Below, in pieces: positions 1-8,045 of a stretch of DNA of 20,323 bases. Positions within the stretch are counted from its first letter, which is position 1, and each line of letters opens with the position of its first letter. Position numbers and translations under genes: made by a program. This stretch comes from Branchiostoma floridae (lineage: Eukaryota > Chordata > Leptocardii > Amphioxiformes > Branchiostomatidae): assembly GCF_000003815.2 (NCBI RefSeq), contig NC_049980.1, positions 33,613,204 through 33,633,526 on the forward strand. Direction: 5' to 3'. The notes beneath the pieces are model-generated. The model was not told the origin of the DNA, did not search any database, and worked only from the letters and a program-made list of their open reading frames with translations.

Positions 1-110
1 GTTTGAAGTTTCTCTGTTTGTAGTCTTTTATCATCATCTTCTTGTGAGACATCGATCCCCAGGTGTGCTACGGAGTTTCAAGGCGCTGTTTTGTCCACAA
101 TAACCTGCAG
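1..110 (+). other. Unit 1 non-coding first exon (5' UTR), cut by window edge
   Basis: The block up to base 110 is repeated before the other two ZnF genes (about 4550-4667 and 12195-12331). The shared part runs through CGATCCCCAGGTG, a CTACGGAG-like stretch and GCTGTTTTGTCCACA. It ends CTGCAG followed by GTACGT, a near-ideal eukaryotic splice donor with GT at 111-112. No long open frame is shared by the three copies, so I read it as a 5' UTR exon spliced to the coding exon at 1538. The transcription start and promoter of unit 1 lie outside the window. The exon is inferred from conservation plus the splice signal; no transcript was seen. Confidence 0.6.
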
Positions 111-325
111 GTACGTTCGTACGATCTGTTGGAAACCGGTGATTCCGTCAACAAGAAACTAGACCTTGACCTCCCTCTGGACGTGAAGTAGCCGGTAGCC
201 TCCTTCGCAGACTTTTGGCAGGGGTGGCTTAGCTTACCTGCCTACATATGTTATAATTTTTGAGGAAGCATTGATGATCAGCTGATAATTTTGCGATTTT
301 ATCTGAGCTTCTCTATCAGTATGAA

Positions 326-485
326 TACAGCGGAAACTCCCCCTTTTCGAGAACCTTAGCCCATAAATGATGATGATGTTGGAAATCGCGAATCAGTGCC
401 CCCCTCCCCACAACAAAAAAGGCAGCGCTGCGAAGTCTGTGAAGGGGGATAAACATGAACATGGTTTCTTTACCGGTATGTCCAT
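326..485 (+). promoter_or_regulatory. Conserved intronic block, unit 1 copy
   Basis: This stretch of the first intron is strongly conserved in the other two units (4868-5035 and about 12510-12720). Shared landmarks in order are GGAAACTCCC, GAGAACC-TAGC, GAAATCGCGA, a C-rich run CCCCCCTCCCC, and TGGTTTCTTT. The short frame starting at 367 also reads through in unit 2 but is broken in unit 3, so DNA-level conservation is the better explanation. The C-run would suit an Sp/KLF/MAZ-type site, which is inference. Bases 486-770 further into the intron show no other recognisable feature. Confidence 0.45.
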
Positions 486-770
486 AACTTCCACTGCAAG
501 TACAGCTTTATTTTATACGCGGTTCTGTGTTTTTCCTCAAACCTCCAGAAATCCGTTCCCGAAATCTTCGCAAAATTTGGCTAAAACCGGATAGGTAAAT
601 TACGAAAAATTATGTTGGGTTCAGGGCAGTTTACTGCAATATGGTGTGATATTAAATGAATTTGTCCTCTACTTTTAGCTGCAACAAAGTATTATTTCAT
701 TTCTTCAGAACATTTTTACTGCAATTTCACAAAGTTTGTGACACTTAAATATAAAATGGCCCCGCCTGTG

Positions 771-1207
771 NNNNNNNNNNNNNNNNNNNNNNNNNNNNNN
801 NNNNNNNNNNNNNNNNNNNNNNNNNNNNNNNNNNNNNNNNNNNNNNNNNNNNNNNNNNNNNNNNNNNNNNNNNNNNNNNNNNNNNNNNNNNNNNNNNNNN
901 NNNNNNNNNNNNNNNNNNNNNNNNNNNNNNNNNNNNNNNNNNNNNNNNNNNNNNNNNNNNNNNNNNNNNNNNNNNNNNNNNNNNNNNNNNNNNNNNNNNN
1001 NNNNNNNNNNNNNNNNNNNNNNNNNNNNNNNNNNNNNNNNNNNNNNNNNNNNNNNNNNNNNNNNNNNNNNNNNNNNNNNNNNNNNNNNNNNNNNNNNNNN
1101 NNNNNNNNNNNNNNNNNNNNNNNNNNNNNNNNNNNNNNNNNNNNNNNNNNNNNNNNNNNNNNNNNNNNNNNNNNNNNNNNNNNNNNNNNNNNNNNNNNNN
1201 NNNNNNN
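771..1207. other. Assembly gap (437 N)
   Basis: This is an unbroken run of N within the first intron of unit 1. The intronic CCAAT-box segment seen just upstream of the coding exon in units 2 and 3 is not found in the readable unit 1 intron, so it may be hidden here or be absent. The 330 bases from 1208 to the acceptor show nothing else recognisable. Confidence 0.98.
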
Positions 1208-1500
1208 GTCAACAGTCCCTGTTGTGCCATGTGACCAGGTCTGCCATTTTGGGGACTAACGGCATGCTGGTTTTTGCGCTGTAAAGAATCAAGAAGGAAA
1301 AATCCTTGAGTAAACAGACATGGAATTGTATACTTACAATGTTGTGATACAAGCAGTTATTTTTCTACATTGTTATTTTGGTCCAACATTTCAACCATAA
1401 AGTCAAGTATGAAAAAAGTCTTTGTTTTTTGTTTAAACTTCACCCTCTATTTGCTGACTTCAATGAAAAATGGCCTTCAGGTCTAAAGGCACAAGAGCAA

Positions 1501-1537
1501 TGTAACAAACATTGAATATTTCGTTTGTTTATTACAG
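1501..1537 (+). other. Unit 1 branch region and 3' splice acceptor
   Basis: The motif GTAACAAACATTGAAT (1502-1517) is followed by a T-rich stretch and TTACAG. The exon begins at 1538, 22 nt before the ATG. The same arrangement, with the same 22-nt spacing to the start codon, precedes the other two coding exons. This supports a real acceptor rather than chance. Confidence 0.7.
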
Positions 1538-1559
1538 AAGCGGATAACGTCTTATTACC

Positions 1560-2414
1560 ATGGCAACAAGCATCAATGGCTTTGATGACCAGGGAAGCAA
1601 TTTGGAGGGGAAGTTTGCTGGCAGAGTTTCCACGGCAAAATCCTACGGGTGTGAGGAATGCAACAAGCAGTTCAGTATGCCGGGTAATCTTAAGAGACAC
1701 ACGCAGGCTCACAGAGGGGAGAAACCCTACAAATGTGAGGAGTGCAGCAAACAGTTCAGTCAACTGGTTGATCTAAAGAGACACATGCAGACTCACACAG
1801 GGGAGAAACCTTATATGTGTGAGGAGTGCAGCAGACAGTTCAGTGTGCTGGGTCATCTGAAGACCCACATGCGGACTCACACAGGCGAGAAACCCTACAA
1901 ATGTGAGGAATGCAGGAGGCAGTTTAGTCATCTGCATTCTTTAAGGATCCATGTGCGATCTCACACAGGGGAGAAACCCTACAGGTGTGAGGAGTGCAGC
2001 ATGCAGTTCTGTCAGCTGGGTGATCTGAAGAAACACATGCGGACTCACACAGGGGAGAAACCCTACAAGTGTGGGGAGTGCAGCAGGCAGTTCAGTGGGC
2101 TGAGTAATCTGAAGACTCACATGCGGACTCACACAGGGGAGAAACCCTACAGGTGTGAGGAGTGCAGCAAACAGTTCAGTCAGCTGGGAAGTCTAAAGAA
2201 ACACATACGGACTCACACAGGGGAGAAACCCTACAAGTGCGAGGAGTGCAGCAAGCAGTTCAGTCGGCTGGATCATCTGAAGACTCACATGCAGACTCAC
2301 ACAGGGGAGAAACCCTACAAGTGTGAGGAGTGCAGCAGGCAGTTCAGTCAGCTGGGTCATCTGAAGAAACACATGCGGATTCACACAGTCAGAAGAGAAA
2401 CCGTACAAATGTGA
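1560..2414 (+). CDS. C2H2 zinc-finger protein, nine tandem fingers (unit 1)
   Basis: The 284-residue protein is predicted to be a nuclear sequence-specific DNA-binding factor. Residues 1-28 are a short tail with a NLEGKFAGRV box shared with the two paralogues. Nine C2H2 fingers (C-X2-C-X12-H-X3-H) start at residues 29, 57, 85, 113, 141, 169, 197, 225 and 253, at an exact 28-residue period with TGEKPY linkers. The first linker is degenerate (RGEKPY). Contact positions -1,2,3,6 in order are MGNR, QVDR, VGHT, HHSI, QGDK, GSNT, QGSK, RDHT and QGHK. The start is the ACCATGG Kozak context, and an in-frame TAA stop lies just upstream. No KRAB, SCAN, BTB or ZAD domain is visible, so any effector function is unknown. 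After finger 9 the frame slips and ends VRRETVQM, which removes a tenth finger. Targets cannot be named. Confidence 0.9.
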   Translation: MATSINGFDDQGSNLEGKFAGRVSTAKSYGCEECNKQFSMPGNLKRHTQAHRGEKPYKCEECSKQFSQLVDLKRHMQTHTGEKPYMCEECSRQFSVLGHLKTHMRTHTGEKPYKCEECRRQFSHLHSLRIHVRSHTGEKPYRCEECSMQFCQLGDLKKHMRTHTGEKPYKCGECSRQFSGLSNLKTHMRTHTGEKPYRCEECSKQFSQLGSLKKHIRTHTGEKPYKCEECSKQFSRLDHLKTHMQTHTGEKPYKCEECSRQFSQLGHLKKHMRIHTVRRETVQM

Positions 2415-2466
2415 GGAATGCAGCAGGCAGTTCACTAAGCTTGGTAATATGAAGACCCACATGTAG
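2392..2466 (+). pseudogene. Frameshifted remnant of a tenth finger, unit 1
   Basis: Directly after finger 9 the +1 frame reads [20 protein letters not shown], then KTHM and a TAG stop at 2464-2466. This is a linker plus a finger with both cysteines and the first histidine. Four bases (GTCA, 2388-2391) stand where a three-base codon would keep the frame, so one inserted base explains the slip. The TAG replaces the usual CAG or CGG after HM, which removes the last histidine as well. The annotated protein stops at 2414 and does not include this finger. A sequencing error could explain the slip but not the extra TAG. Confidence 0.8.
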
Positions 2467-3685
2467 ACTCACACAGTACACAGGAATCTGTCAAACTCTC
2501 ACTATACATGTTAGGTCGTATAAAAGAAATTGTGATGAACTCGTAATGGGAAATGAAGATGTGGAAACAAGTTATTTGTGGCAAACTGTATATGGGAGAA
2601 AAGAAACAAATATGTAATCTCCAATCTGTGCCCAGGCAATATCGAAATACCCAACCAGGCAACTGGAACCTGTTGGACACTGTTTGGCCCTTTGGATACT
2701 GCCTTGCCACTGATAGATCTGCTTGGAGATTGAGAGATATTGTATTTTTCCTGTCATATTAAACAGTCAATTTTGAATGACCCAATACATGGTAGAAGTA
2801 GTAAGTTTGAATTTTTTTTATGGAGTGCAAAAGGCAGTTCAGTTGGCTGGAAGGCCTACTAGTACATTGTATGTAAGGAGTTGTATGTAGATAGCCAAAG
2901 TGTCATCCTAGTCACAAATGTAGTTGACTTGGGCTCCCCTACAGCTACTCCTCCTCACTAAACAGTTGTTGAGGGTAAAGTGAGAGTATGGCAGCCCTTT
3001 AAAACTAAGATGACAACGGCTACTAGGTAGACCTCCTCAAGGTAGCCTCTTCCAGGCTCCAGATGCTGGAATTAGTAGAAAATGGCCAAATAGACAAATA
3101 ACGCACCAGAGGAGTTGGCTGGCGGAGATATACAGTTGGCTGGTGGTGTAAAATTAATCCATTGGTGGATTGTAAGGCCCAGGAGAGAAAGTTTTGATAG
3201 AAATGCCTTGGTTTTTGTTTTGTAACATTTATTGGTATGTAGAAGTTGTGATGACCCTTTCATTATCTTATAATAGAGATTTGAGACTTGATAGATGCGA
3301 AAGTGATTTGTCTAACTTTTACATGGTCTGTGTACTACTATGTACCAGGTAACTGCCATGTTTTACTTTCTCTTTTCTACCAAATAGTCATAGACTTTTC
3401 TTGTTTGGGTGATCTGTTATACTGAACATCATATTTTTGTGCCCAGATGGAAGTTTGTAGTTTTAAAGTTTACACATGAAGACATAAGAGGTGGTCAAAA
3501 TTTTGCATGGTGTAAGGAGTGTGTTATCCAAGCAAGTTTTAGAATGTTACAATCAATGTAGTAACAGTTGAAACTTGAAACCTAGTTATGGAGTCTTCTA
3601 GTTTTGTTTGTAGTTCACTATGGTAGGTAGAGATGTATCTGGCATTTTAATAATATTTTGTCAACAGGGTTCAAGTTATGTTGAA
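2467..3685 (+). other. Unit 1 3' UTR
   Basis: The sequence after the coding region is AT-rich and homologous, in patches, to the regions after the other two ZnF genes. Shared patches include the AAAACTTATTTG-like stretch soon after the stop, a decayed finger near 2820, and a block near 3590 with TATGGTAGGTAGAGAT that leads into TTCAAGTTATG and the poly(A) signal. No open frame is shared among the copies, and no intron signal is conserved. Confidence 0.55.
2820..2876 (+). pseudogene. Relic zinc finger in the 3' UTR, unit 1
   Basis: This short frame reads MECKRQFSWLEGLLVHCM and then stops. It keeps a finger-like core: C, RQFS-x-L, L and H at about the expected spacing, with the first cysteine and last histidine gone. 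The same fragment lies at the same relative place in unit 2 (about 7495-7548) and unit 3 (about 19123-19170). It is separated from the live array by hundreds of bases with stops and is not expected to be translated. Confidence 0.55.
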
Positions 3686-3691
3686 AATAAA
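3686..3691 (+). terminator. Poly(A) signal AATAAA, unit 1
   Basis: AATAAA is followed by AGTTACTGGTCTGATATGC and a GT/T-rich downstream stretch (TTTTGTCTGTCTTTTG). The same context, with small changes, recurs at 8022 and 20274 in the other units. This marks the 3' end of the gene near 3710. Confidence 0.75.
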
Positions 3692-3784
3692 GTTACTGGT
3701 CTGATATGCTTTTGTCTGTCTTTTGTACTCATCACCTAAGAAGAGTCAGCTACTAGGACATATCAAAACAGGAGATCTAACTAA

Positions 3785-3937
3785 TGTCAAGGGAAATGGA
3801 GTGTAGTTAAGAAACTTACATGGGTAAAACCAAACGTGTTGAAAACGAGGTTCCTCTAAAATCAATGACCAAGTTCTGCCAACTCAGAAGTATATCAGCA
3901 CATACACAGTCTTTGGGACACTCCATTTCCCTGGACA
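3785..3937. repeat. Inverted repeat, 20-bp arms
   Basis: The arms at 3785-3804 and 3918-3937 are reverse complements with one mismatch around the core GGGAAATGGAGTGT. They enclose 113 bases that form most of the possible minus-strand LRR-cap exon. The arms may be a small element's ends, although no clear target duplication is visible, or the result of a local inverted duplication. Confidence 0.6.
3820..3930 (-). CDS. Possible isolated exon resembling an LRR N-terminal cap
   Basis: On the minus strand, an AG (CTGTCCAG) is followed by 111 bases encoding EMECPKDCVCAD, then LVIDFRGTSFSTRLVLP. The exon ends at CAT followed by GTAAGT, an excellent donor. The C-P-x-x-C-x-C pattern with a later DFRG-like strand resembles the LRRNT cap of extracellular leucine-rich-repeat proteins. 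The length is a multiple of three, so its phase is symmetric. The next in-frame triplet after LPM is TAA, consistent with reading into an intron. No companion LRR exons are seen on this strand, so it may be a stray exon copy, a pseudo-exon or chance. Confidence 0.25.
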
Positions 3938-4164
3938 GAGTCAAAATCCTGGATTCCGAGATATTAAATGCAGTGAACCAGAAATTTGGATAAGTCCCAA
4001 GATCCCAACTATCTTCAGTGTTGGTTAGGTAAAGCTTTTTCATAATTTTATTTACCAAAACAGATGAACTTACATGCTATTTGTAAAGAAATACATAGTT
4101 TGAAGAAGAAACTAACCTCGATGGGAATACATTGACTCAATTTGTATCATATTCTCTGTGTTCT

Positions 4165-4545
4165 CAACTTAATCCCCGTGTTGCACTATCGGCTACGCTG
4201 TTGAGGCGTCGCCAAAAACAGTTGTTTTCAGTGCCATGTCTGTATGACGACGACGCGTCGTGTAGTGCAGCCTTTTCACTCAAAAACGCTGTCCGAAAAC
4301 CTGGGCATTAACACGTGACAGCCCACTTAATATGTCTCAGAAACAACCTATTTTACGGTAGAAAAGTGACACGAGCTCGTTTTGATACTTTTCGTGGTGT
4401 CTCTCAGTCCCCAAGAATTTTTTAAACCTTATTTTATACGAACTATTTTGTAGCCAGATTACCCCGGCATCCTGCGGCCGCGGAGTAATACCAACGCCGT
4501 GATACCCCGCGCCTTTTTCAGCTGTTCGTCTGGCCGATCCGTTCT
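4165..4545 (+). promoter_or_regulatory. Conserved upstream region (putative promoter), unit 2
   Basis: This region aligns with the one before exon 1 of unit 3 (11853-12190). Shared blocks include the GTCGCCAAAA region, TTTCAGTGCC, CTGCAGCC/GTGCAGCC-TTTT-ACTCAAA, AACACGTGACA with the E-box CACGTG at 4312-4317, TTAATATG, GTGGTG-CTCT-AGTCCCCAAGA, and TATACGAACTATTTTGTAGC. CACGTG is the classic bHLH-ZIP (USF/MYC-type) site, so regulation by such a factor is an inference. No canonical TATA box can be fixed. The start of transcription is unknown but should lie upstream of or near 4550. Confidence 0.5.
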
Positions 4546-4667
4546 GTGTCGTATTTTGAGAGTTTCTCAGTCTGTGGAGGGTTTTTCCGTCAACTTTTGG
4601 GTGAGACTTCGATCCCCAGGTGCGCTGCGGAGATTCAGGACGCTGTTTTGTCCACAGTAACCTGCAG
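4546..4667 (+). other. Unit 2 non-coding first exon (5' UTR)
   Basis: Homologous to 1-110 and 12195-12331, it ends CTGCAG with donor GTACGT at 4668. The 5' edge is approximate. The intron to the coding exon would be 1025 nt, the shortest of the three. Confidence 0.55.
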
Positions 4668-4867
4668 GTACGTTCGTACGAGCTGTTGGATCCCGGCGAT
4701 TCCGTCAACTTCAGTCGACCTCCCTCGCTAGACATGAACTAGCCTCCTTCACGCTTCGCAGACTTTTGGTAGGGGGTGGGGGCTTTTATATGGGGGAAGC
4801 GCTGATTCGCCACATGTGCTAAGATTTTATATAAATGCCGGTAAATCAATAATGATCTTTAATTTTC

Positions 4868-5035
4868 GCGGAAACTCCCTGTCCCGGCTTGAGAGAACCC
4901 TAGCTCATGTTGAAAATCGCGAATCAGTGCCCCCCTCCCCACAACAAAATAGCCAGCTCTGCGGAGACTGTGAATGAGGCTAAATATGAACTTGGTTTCT
5001 TTAATACCTCTTTGTGTGCCTCTAGCTTCCAGTGT
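4868..5035 (+). promoter_or_regulatory. Conserved intronic block, unit 2 copy
   Basis: This is the same order of motifs as in unit 1: GGAAACTCCC, GAGAACCCTAGC, GAAAATCGCGAATCAGTG, CCCCCCTCCCC and TGGTTTCTTT. Conservation here exceeds that of the flanking intron. Bases 5036-5380 show only weak homology to the equivalent part of unit 3 and nothing I can name. Confidence 0.45.
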
Positions 5036-5379
5036 TTTCTAAATCCTGCAAATATAAATTTAATTTCTGCCCGGATCTGTGTTCTTCACGAACTCTGCTC
5101 TACTTTAATACAGTGTTACACTAGTTACAGTGAGTCTGTCAAAAATCCATTCCACAGCAGAAGCATATAAAAGTTGTTGTTTATTTCTATTGTCTGCTAG
5201 ATACATATATGTGGACTGTTCATTCTCCCAGAAAGTAAAACTCTGGGCTGGTGCTCTCTCAGTGAATTGGAAATTGCCCAGTTGTTAAGGTATCACTAAC
5301 AAGCAGCTTTTTCACATTTACATGAAGGCCCTTGAGACACAAACAAAACACGTCTGGACGTTGTTATGTAAATGAGAGA

Positions 5380-5645
5380 ACGGTCAAGGCTGTTTACAAG
5401 TCAGGGTACTCTTCTGATACTGTTTTATACCACCGGATACAGGTAAATCTGCTGGGAGATAGAAAAAACAGTGAAGCAGCGTTAAAATAAGCAACAGTCT
5501 GAGAGAACCCTGCTTCAAGCTAATTGGACAGGGCGCCATAAGGTAGGTACCAATCAGTAGAAAAGCTAACAATCTCTCTAACTTCTGCTTGGAGAGTAGG
5601 AAAATTGCAACTTTTTATCCCTACAAGTACAAAGCTACAGGCACA
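5380..5645 (+). promoter_or_regulatory. Conserved proximal segment with paired CCAAT boxes, unit 2
   Basis: This segment is highly similar to 16545-16770 in unit 3. Shared features are GTAAATCTGCTGGGAGATA, an inverted CCAAT box (ATTGG, 5523-5527), a direct one (ACCAATCAGTAGAAAAGCT, box at 5550-5554), CTTCTGCT-GGAGAGT, and CTTTTTATCCCTACAA. CCAAT pairs are typical NF-Y targets in promoters, and TTTTTATCC could act as a weak TATA element. It may be a second promoter close to the coding exon or an intronic enhancer. I cannot find it in the readable part of unit 1. Confidence 0.4.
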
Positions 5646-5652
5646 CAAAGAA

Positions 5653-5692
5653 GTAACAAACATTGAATGTTCCATTTATCTGTTCATTACAG
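5653..5692 (+). other. Unit 2 branch region and 3' splice acceptor
   Basis: GTAACAAACATTGAATGTTCC is followed by a pyrimidine-rich stretch and ATTACAG. The exon starts at 5693, 22 nt before the ATG. An in-frame upstream ATG at 5667 lies inside this acceptor region and would be removed by splicing. Confidence 0.7.
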
Positions 5693-5714
5693 AAGCAGAT
5701 TAGGTGTTATCACC

Positions 5715-6686
5715 ATGGCAACAGGCAACAACAGCTCTGATGTCGTGGGAAGCAGTTTGGAAGGGAAGTTTGCTGGCAGAGTTGCGGCAAAACCCTTTCA
5801 GTGTGAGGAGTGCTGCAGAAAGTTCAGTCTGGTGGGTCATCTGGTGAAACACATGCGCACTCACACAGGTAAGAAACCCTACAGGTGTGAGGAGTGCAGC
5901 AGGCAGTTCAGTAAGCTGTCAAATCTGAAGACTCACATGCATACTCACACAGGCGAGAAACCCTTCAGGTGTGAGGAGTGCGGCAAGCAGTTCAGTGAGC
6001 TGGGTAACCTGAAGACACACATACGGACTCACACAGGGGAGAAACCCTACAGGTGTGAGGAGTGTAGCAAGCGGTTCAGTCGACAGGACAATCTTAAAAC
6101 TCACATGCGGACTCACACTGGTGAGAAACCCTACAGGTGTGAGGAGTGCAGCAGGCAGTTCAGTGTGCTGTCTAACATGAGGGTACACATGCGGACACAC
6201 ACAGAGGAGAAACCTTACATGTGTGAGCAGTGTAGCAGGCAGTTCAAACGGCTGGGGAATCTAAAGGGGCACATGCGGTCTCACACAGGGGAGAAACCCT
6301 ACAGGTGTCAGCTGGGGAATCTAAAGGTACACGTGCGGACTCACACAGGGGAGAAACCCTACAGGTGTGAGGAGTGCAGCAAGCAGTTCGGTCGTCTGTG
6401 TCATCTACAGGCTCACATGCATACGCACACAGGGGAGAAGCCCTACAGGTGTGAGGAGTGCAGCAAGCAGTTTAGCCAGCTGGGTCATCTACAGACTCAC
6501 ATGCGGACTCACACAGGTGAGAAACCCTACAGGTGTGAGGAATGCAGCAAGCAGTTTAGTCAGCTGGGTCATCTACAGGCCCACATGCACACTCACACAG
6601 GTGAGAAACCCTACAGGTGTGAGGAGTGCAGCAAACAGTTCAGTCGGCTGGGTCATCTGAGGAGACACATGGCGACCCACACATGA
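5715..6686 (+). CDS. C2H2 zinc-finger protein, ten full fingers plus one deleted finger (unit 2)
   Basis: The 323-residue protein is a predicted nuclear DNA-binding factor. Residues 1-27 hold the SLEGKFAGRV box. Fingers begin at residues 28, 56, 84, 112, 140, 168, (196), 216, 244, 272 and 300. The one at 196 reads YRCQLGNLKVHVRTH and lacks eight residues, including the second cysteine, so it cannot bind zinc normally. Contact residues (-1,2,3,6) of the intact fingers are LGHK, KSNT, EGNT, RDNT, VSNV, RGNG, RCHA, QGHT, QGHA and RGHR. The linkers are TGEKP except TGKKP after finger 1 and TEEKP after finger 5. I chose the ATG at 5715 (CACCATGG) because it matches both paralogues. A longer in-frame start at 5667 falls before the splice acceptor. 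No effector domain is visible. The array ends HMATHT with a clean TGA. Confidence 0.9.
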   Translation: MATGNNSSDVVGSSLEGKFAGRVAAKPFQCEECCRKFSLVGHLVKHMRTHTGKKPYRCEECSRQFSKLSNLKTHMHTHTGEKPFRCEECGKQFSELGNLKTHIRTHTGEKPYRCEECSKRFSRQDNLKTHMRTHTGEKPYRCEECSRQFSVLSNMRVHMRTHTEEKPYMCEQCSRQFKRLGNLKGHMRSHTGEKPYRCQLGNLKVHVRTHTGEKPYRCEECSKQFGRLCHLQAHMHTHTGEKPYRCEECSKQFSQLGHLQTHMRTHTGEKPYRCEECSKQFSQLGHLQAHMHTHTGEKPYRCEECSKQFSRLGHLRRHMATHT

Positions 6687-8021
6687 CACAGGAGTCTGGC
6701 AAACTTTTACTGTTTATAGGTCATAAAGAAAAAGATGTGAAAACTTATTTGTGACAAAATGTATGGTGAAAGGAAACAGCTGACTAGTGGTGGGTACTGG
6801 TACATGTATGATATACTGGTACTAAATTGGTTTTCTTGTTGGACCAGTCCAGAAAAAAATGGACCTTAAATCAGTAGACTATGTTTTGGACCGAATAAAA
6901 AGTCACCAGATTATATTGGCAGGGGTTTCACGCGTTTTTACGCGCTTACTGGTTCAAGAACAGTTCAAGAAAATAACAAGCAAAGTAGAGTTTAGTCTAT
7001 TCTGCCAAGTTTCTACAGTCAAAGTTACAGAGTTTACATGAAGACATGATTTTAAAATGCCACTGGGAGTCAGATACTCTGCCAAATAGATTCCTTTGTA
7101 GAAAAATTGACAACTGTTTTCAGTATCGCCCATTCGCAAGTTTTCACAGCCAATTAGGTTCAGGTCAGATACCGATACCCATACCTAGAGCTGATGGTCT
7201 CCAAAACACCAATGTAGATTACAAATCCTGTCATCGTCTTCAGAGTAGGAAATATTGTCTGTAGTACATGTACTGCCATACTGGCAATTGATATTGTGGT
7301 CGGTAATTTTAGCGGCTTAGAAGAAACAGGTTTTCACATGGCATTTGACTTCAATGTAAAACTTTTTTTCTAGCTTGCCTCAGTCAAAGTGAGCACTCAA
7401 TAATGACCACTGAAGTTGCTAGAATTAAGCTACAGTAACAATTCAAAGATTGCAGTATCTAGCAGACAATTTTGAACTAATATTTTGAATCTTTAGTATG
7501 GATTGAAAAAGGCAGTTCAGTCAGCTGGAAAGCCTGCATTGCATGTAAGGATTTGTATGTCTACTGGCCCAGGAGTGAGACGTTGGATTAAGATTCCTTA
7601 GTTTTTGGTTTGTAACATTTATTGATCTCTATGTGTGAAGCATGAAGTTGTGATGATCCTTTCATTATTTGATAAGATGATGAAAGTCTGAAAGTGTTAA
7701 GTCTTATTTTTACCATGGCCTATGTGCCAGTAACTACTGATATGATTTACTAAATGTATCTTTTTCTACTCAAGAGGCCTTTCTTGGTTGGGTCGACCTT
7801 TTGTATTCCATTTATATATATTTCTGTTTTTGAAGTTTGTAGTCAGTTCATATATGAAAATAGTGTCAGTGTTATGAAATATATTCTTAGAATGCTGTAG
7901 CCAACATGGTAATAGTTGAGTGTTTTAGTTTGTTTATACTTCGGTATGGTAGGTAGAGATATGTTTGACATTTTGGTTATTTTTTGTTCACATGGTTCAA
8001 GTTATGTACATGTATGTTAGA
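6687..8021 (+). other. Unit 2 3' UTR
   Basis: This AT-rich sequence is homologous in patches to the 3' UTRs of units 1 and 3. Patches include the stretch after the stop (GATGTGAAAACTTATTTG), a relic finger near 7500, TAACATTTATTGAT-TCT, TTATGATCC/TGATGATCCTTTCATTA, and the GGTATGGTAGGTAGAGATATG block before the poly(A) signal. Small frames in it are not conserved. Nothing else is recognised. Confidence 0.55.
7495..7550 (+). pseudogene. Relic zinc finger in the 3' UTR, unit 2
   Basis: AAGGCAGTTCAGTCAGCTGG corresponds to the K/R-Q-F-S-Q-L segment of a finger. It is followed by AAAGCCTGCATTGCATGTAAGG, as in unit 1, and lies at the same place relative to the poly(A) signal. The frame is broken at its front. 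Confidence 0.5.
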
Positions 8022-8027
8022 AATAAA
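8022..8027 (+). terminator. Poly(A) signal AATAAA, unit 2
   Basis: AATAAAGTTACT, followed by TCTGATTTGCTGTGTTTTGTTG, matches the context in the other two units and marks the 3' end near 8045. Confidence 0.75.
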
Positions 8028-8045
8028 GTTACTCGTGTAGTAGTC

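Noticed and set aside
367-594. Short frame shared with 4907-5170 (IANQCPPPHNK)
   Set aside because: The third copy is broken by stops and indels, and the frame tails differ completely. I treat it as conserved non-coding DNA.
738-1259. Frames running through the N gap
   Set aside because: They exist only because unknown bases are read as open.
4337-4735. Antisense 132-codon frame with a similar C-terminal half in unit 3 (11997-12371)
   Set aside because: The shared tail (LQNSSYK...LGT-RHH-KY) ends at the same stop in both units, but most DNA differences between the copies change the amino acid and the front halves diverge. The similarity is explained by conservation of the promoter and exon 1 on the other strand.
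5667-5714. Upstream in-frame ATG adding 16 residues to the unit 2 protein
   Set aside because: It lies before the conserved splice acceptor. The matching frame has a TAA just upstream of the ATG in unit 1 and begins with TTG in unit 3, so the ACCATGG start is preferred.
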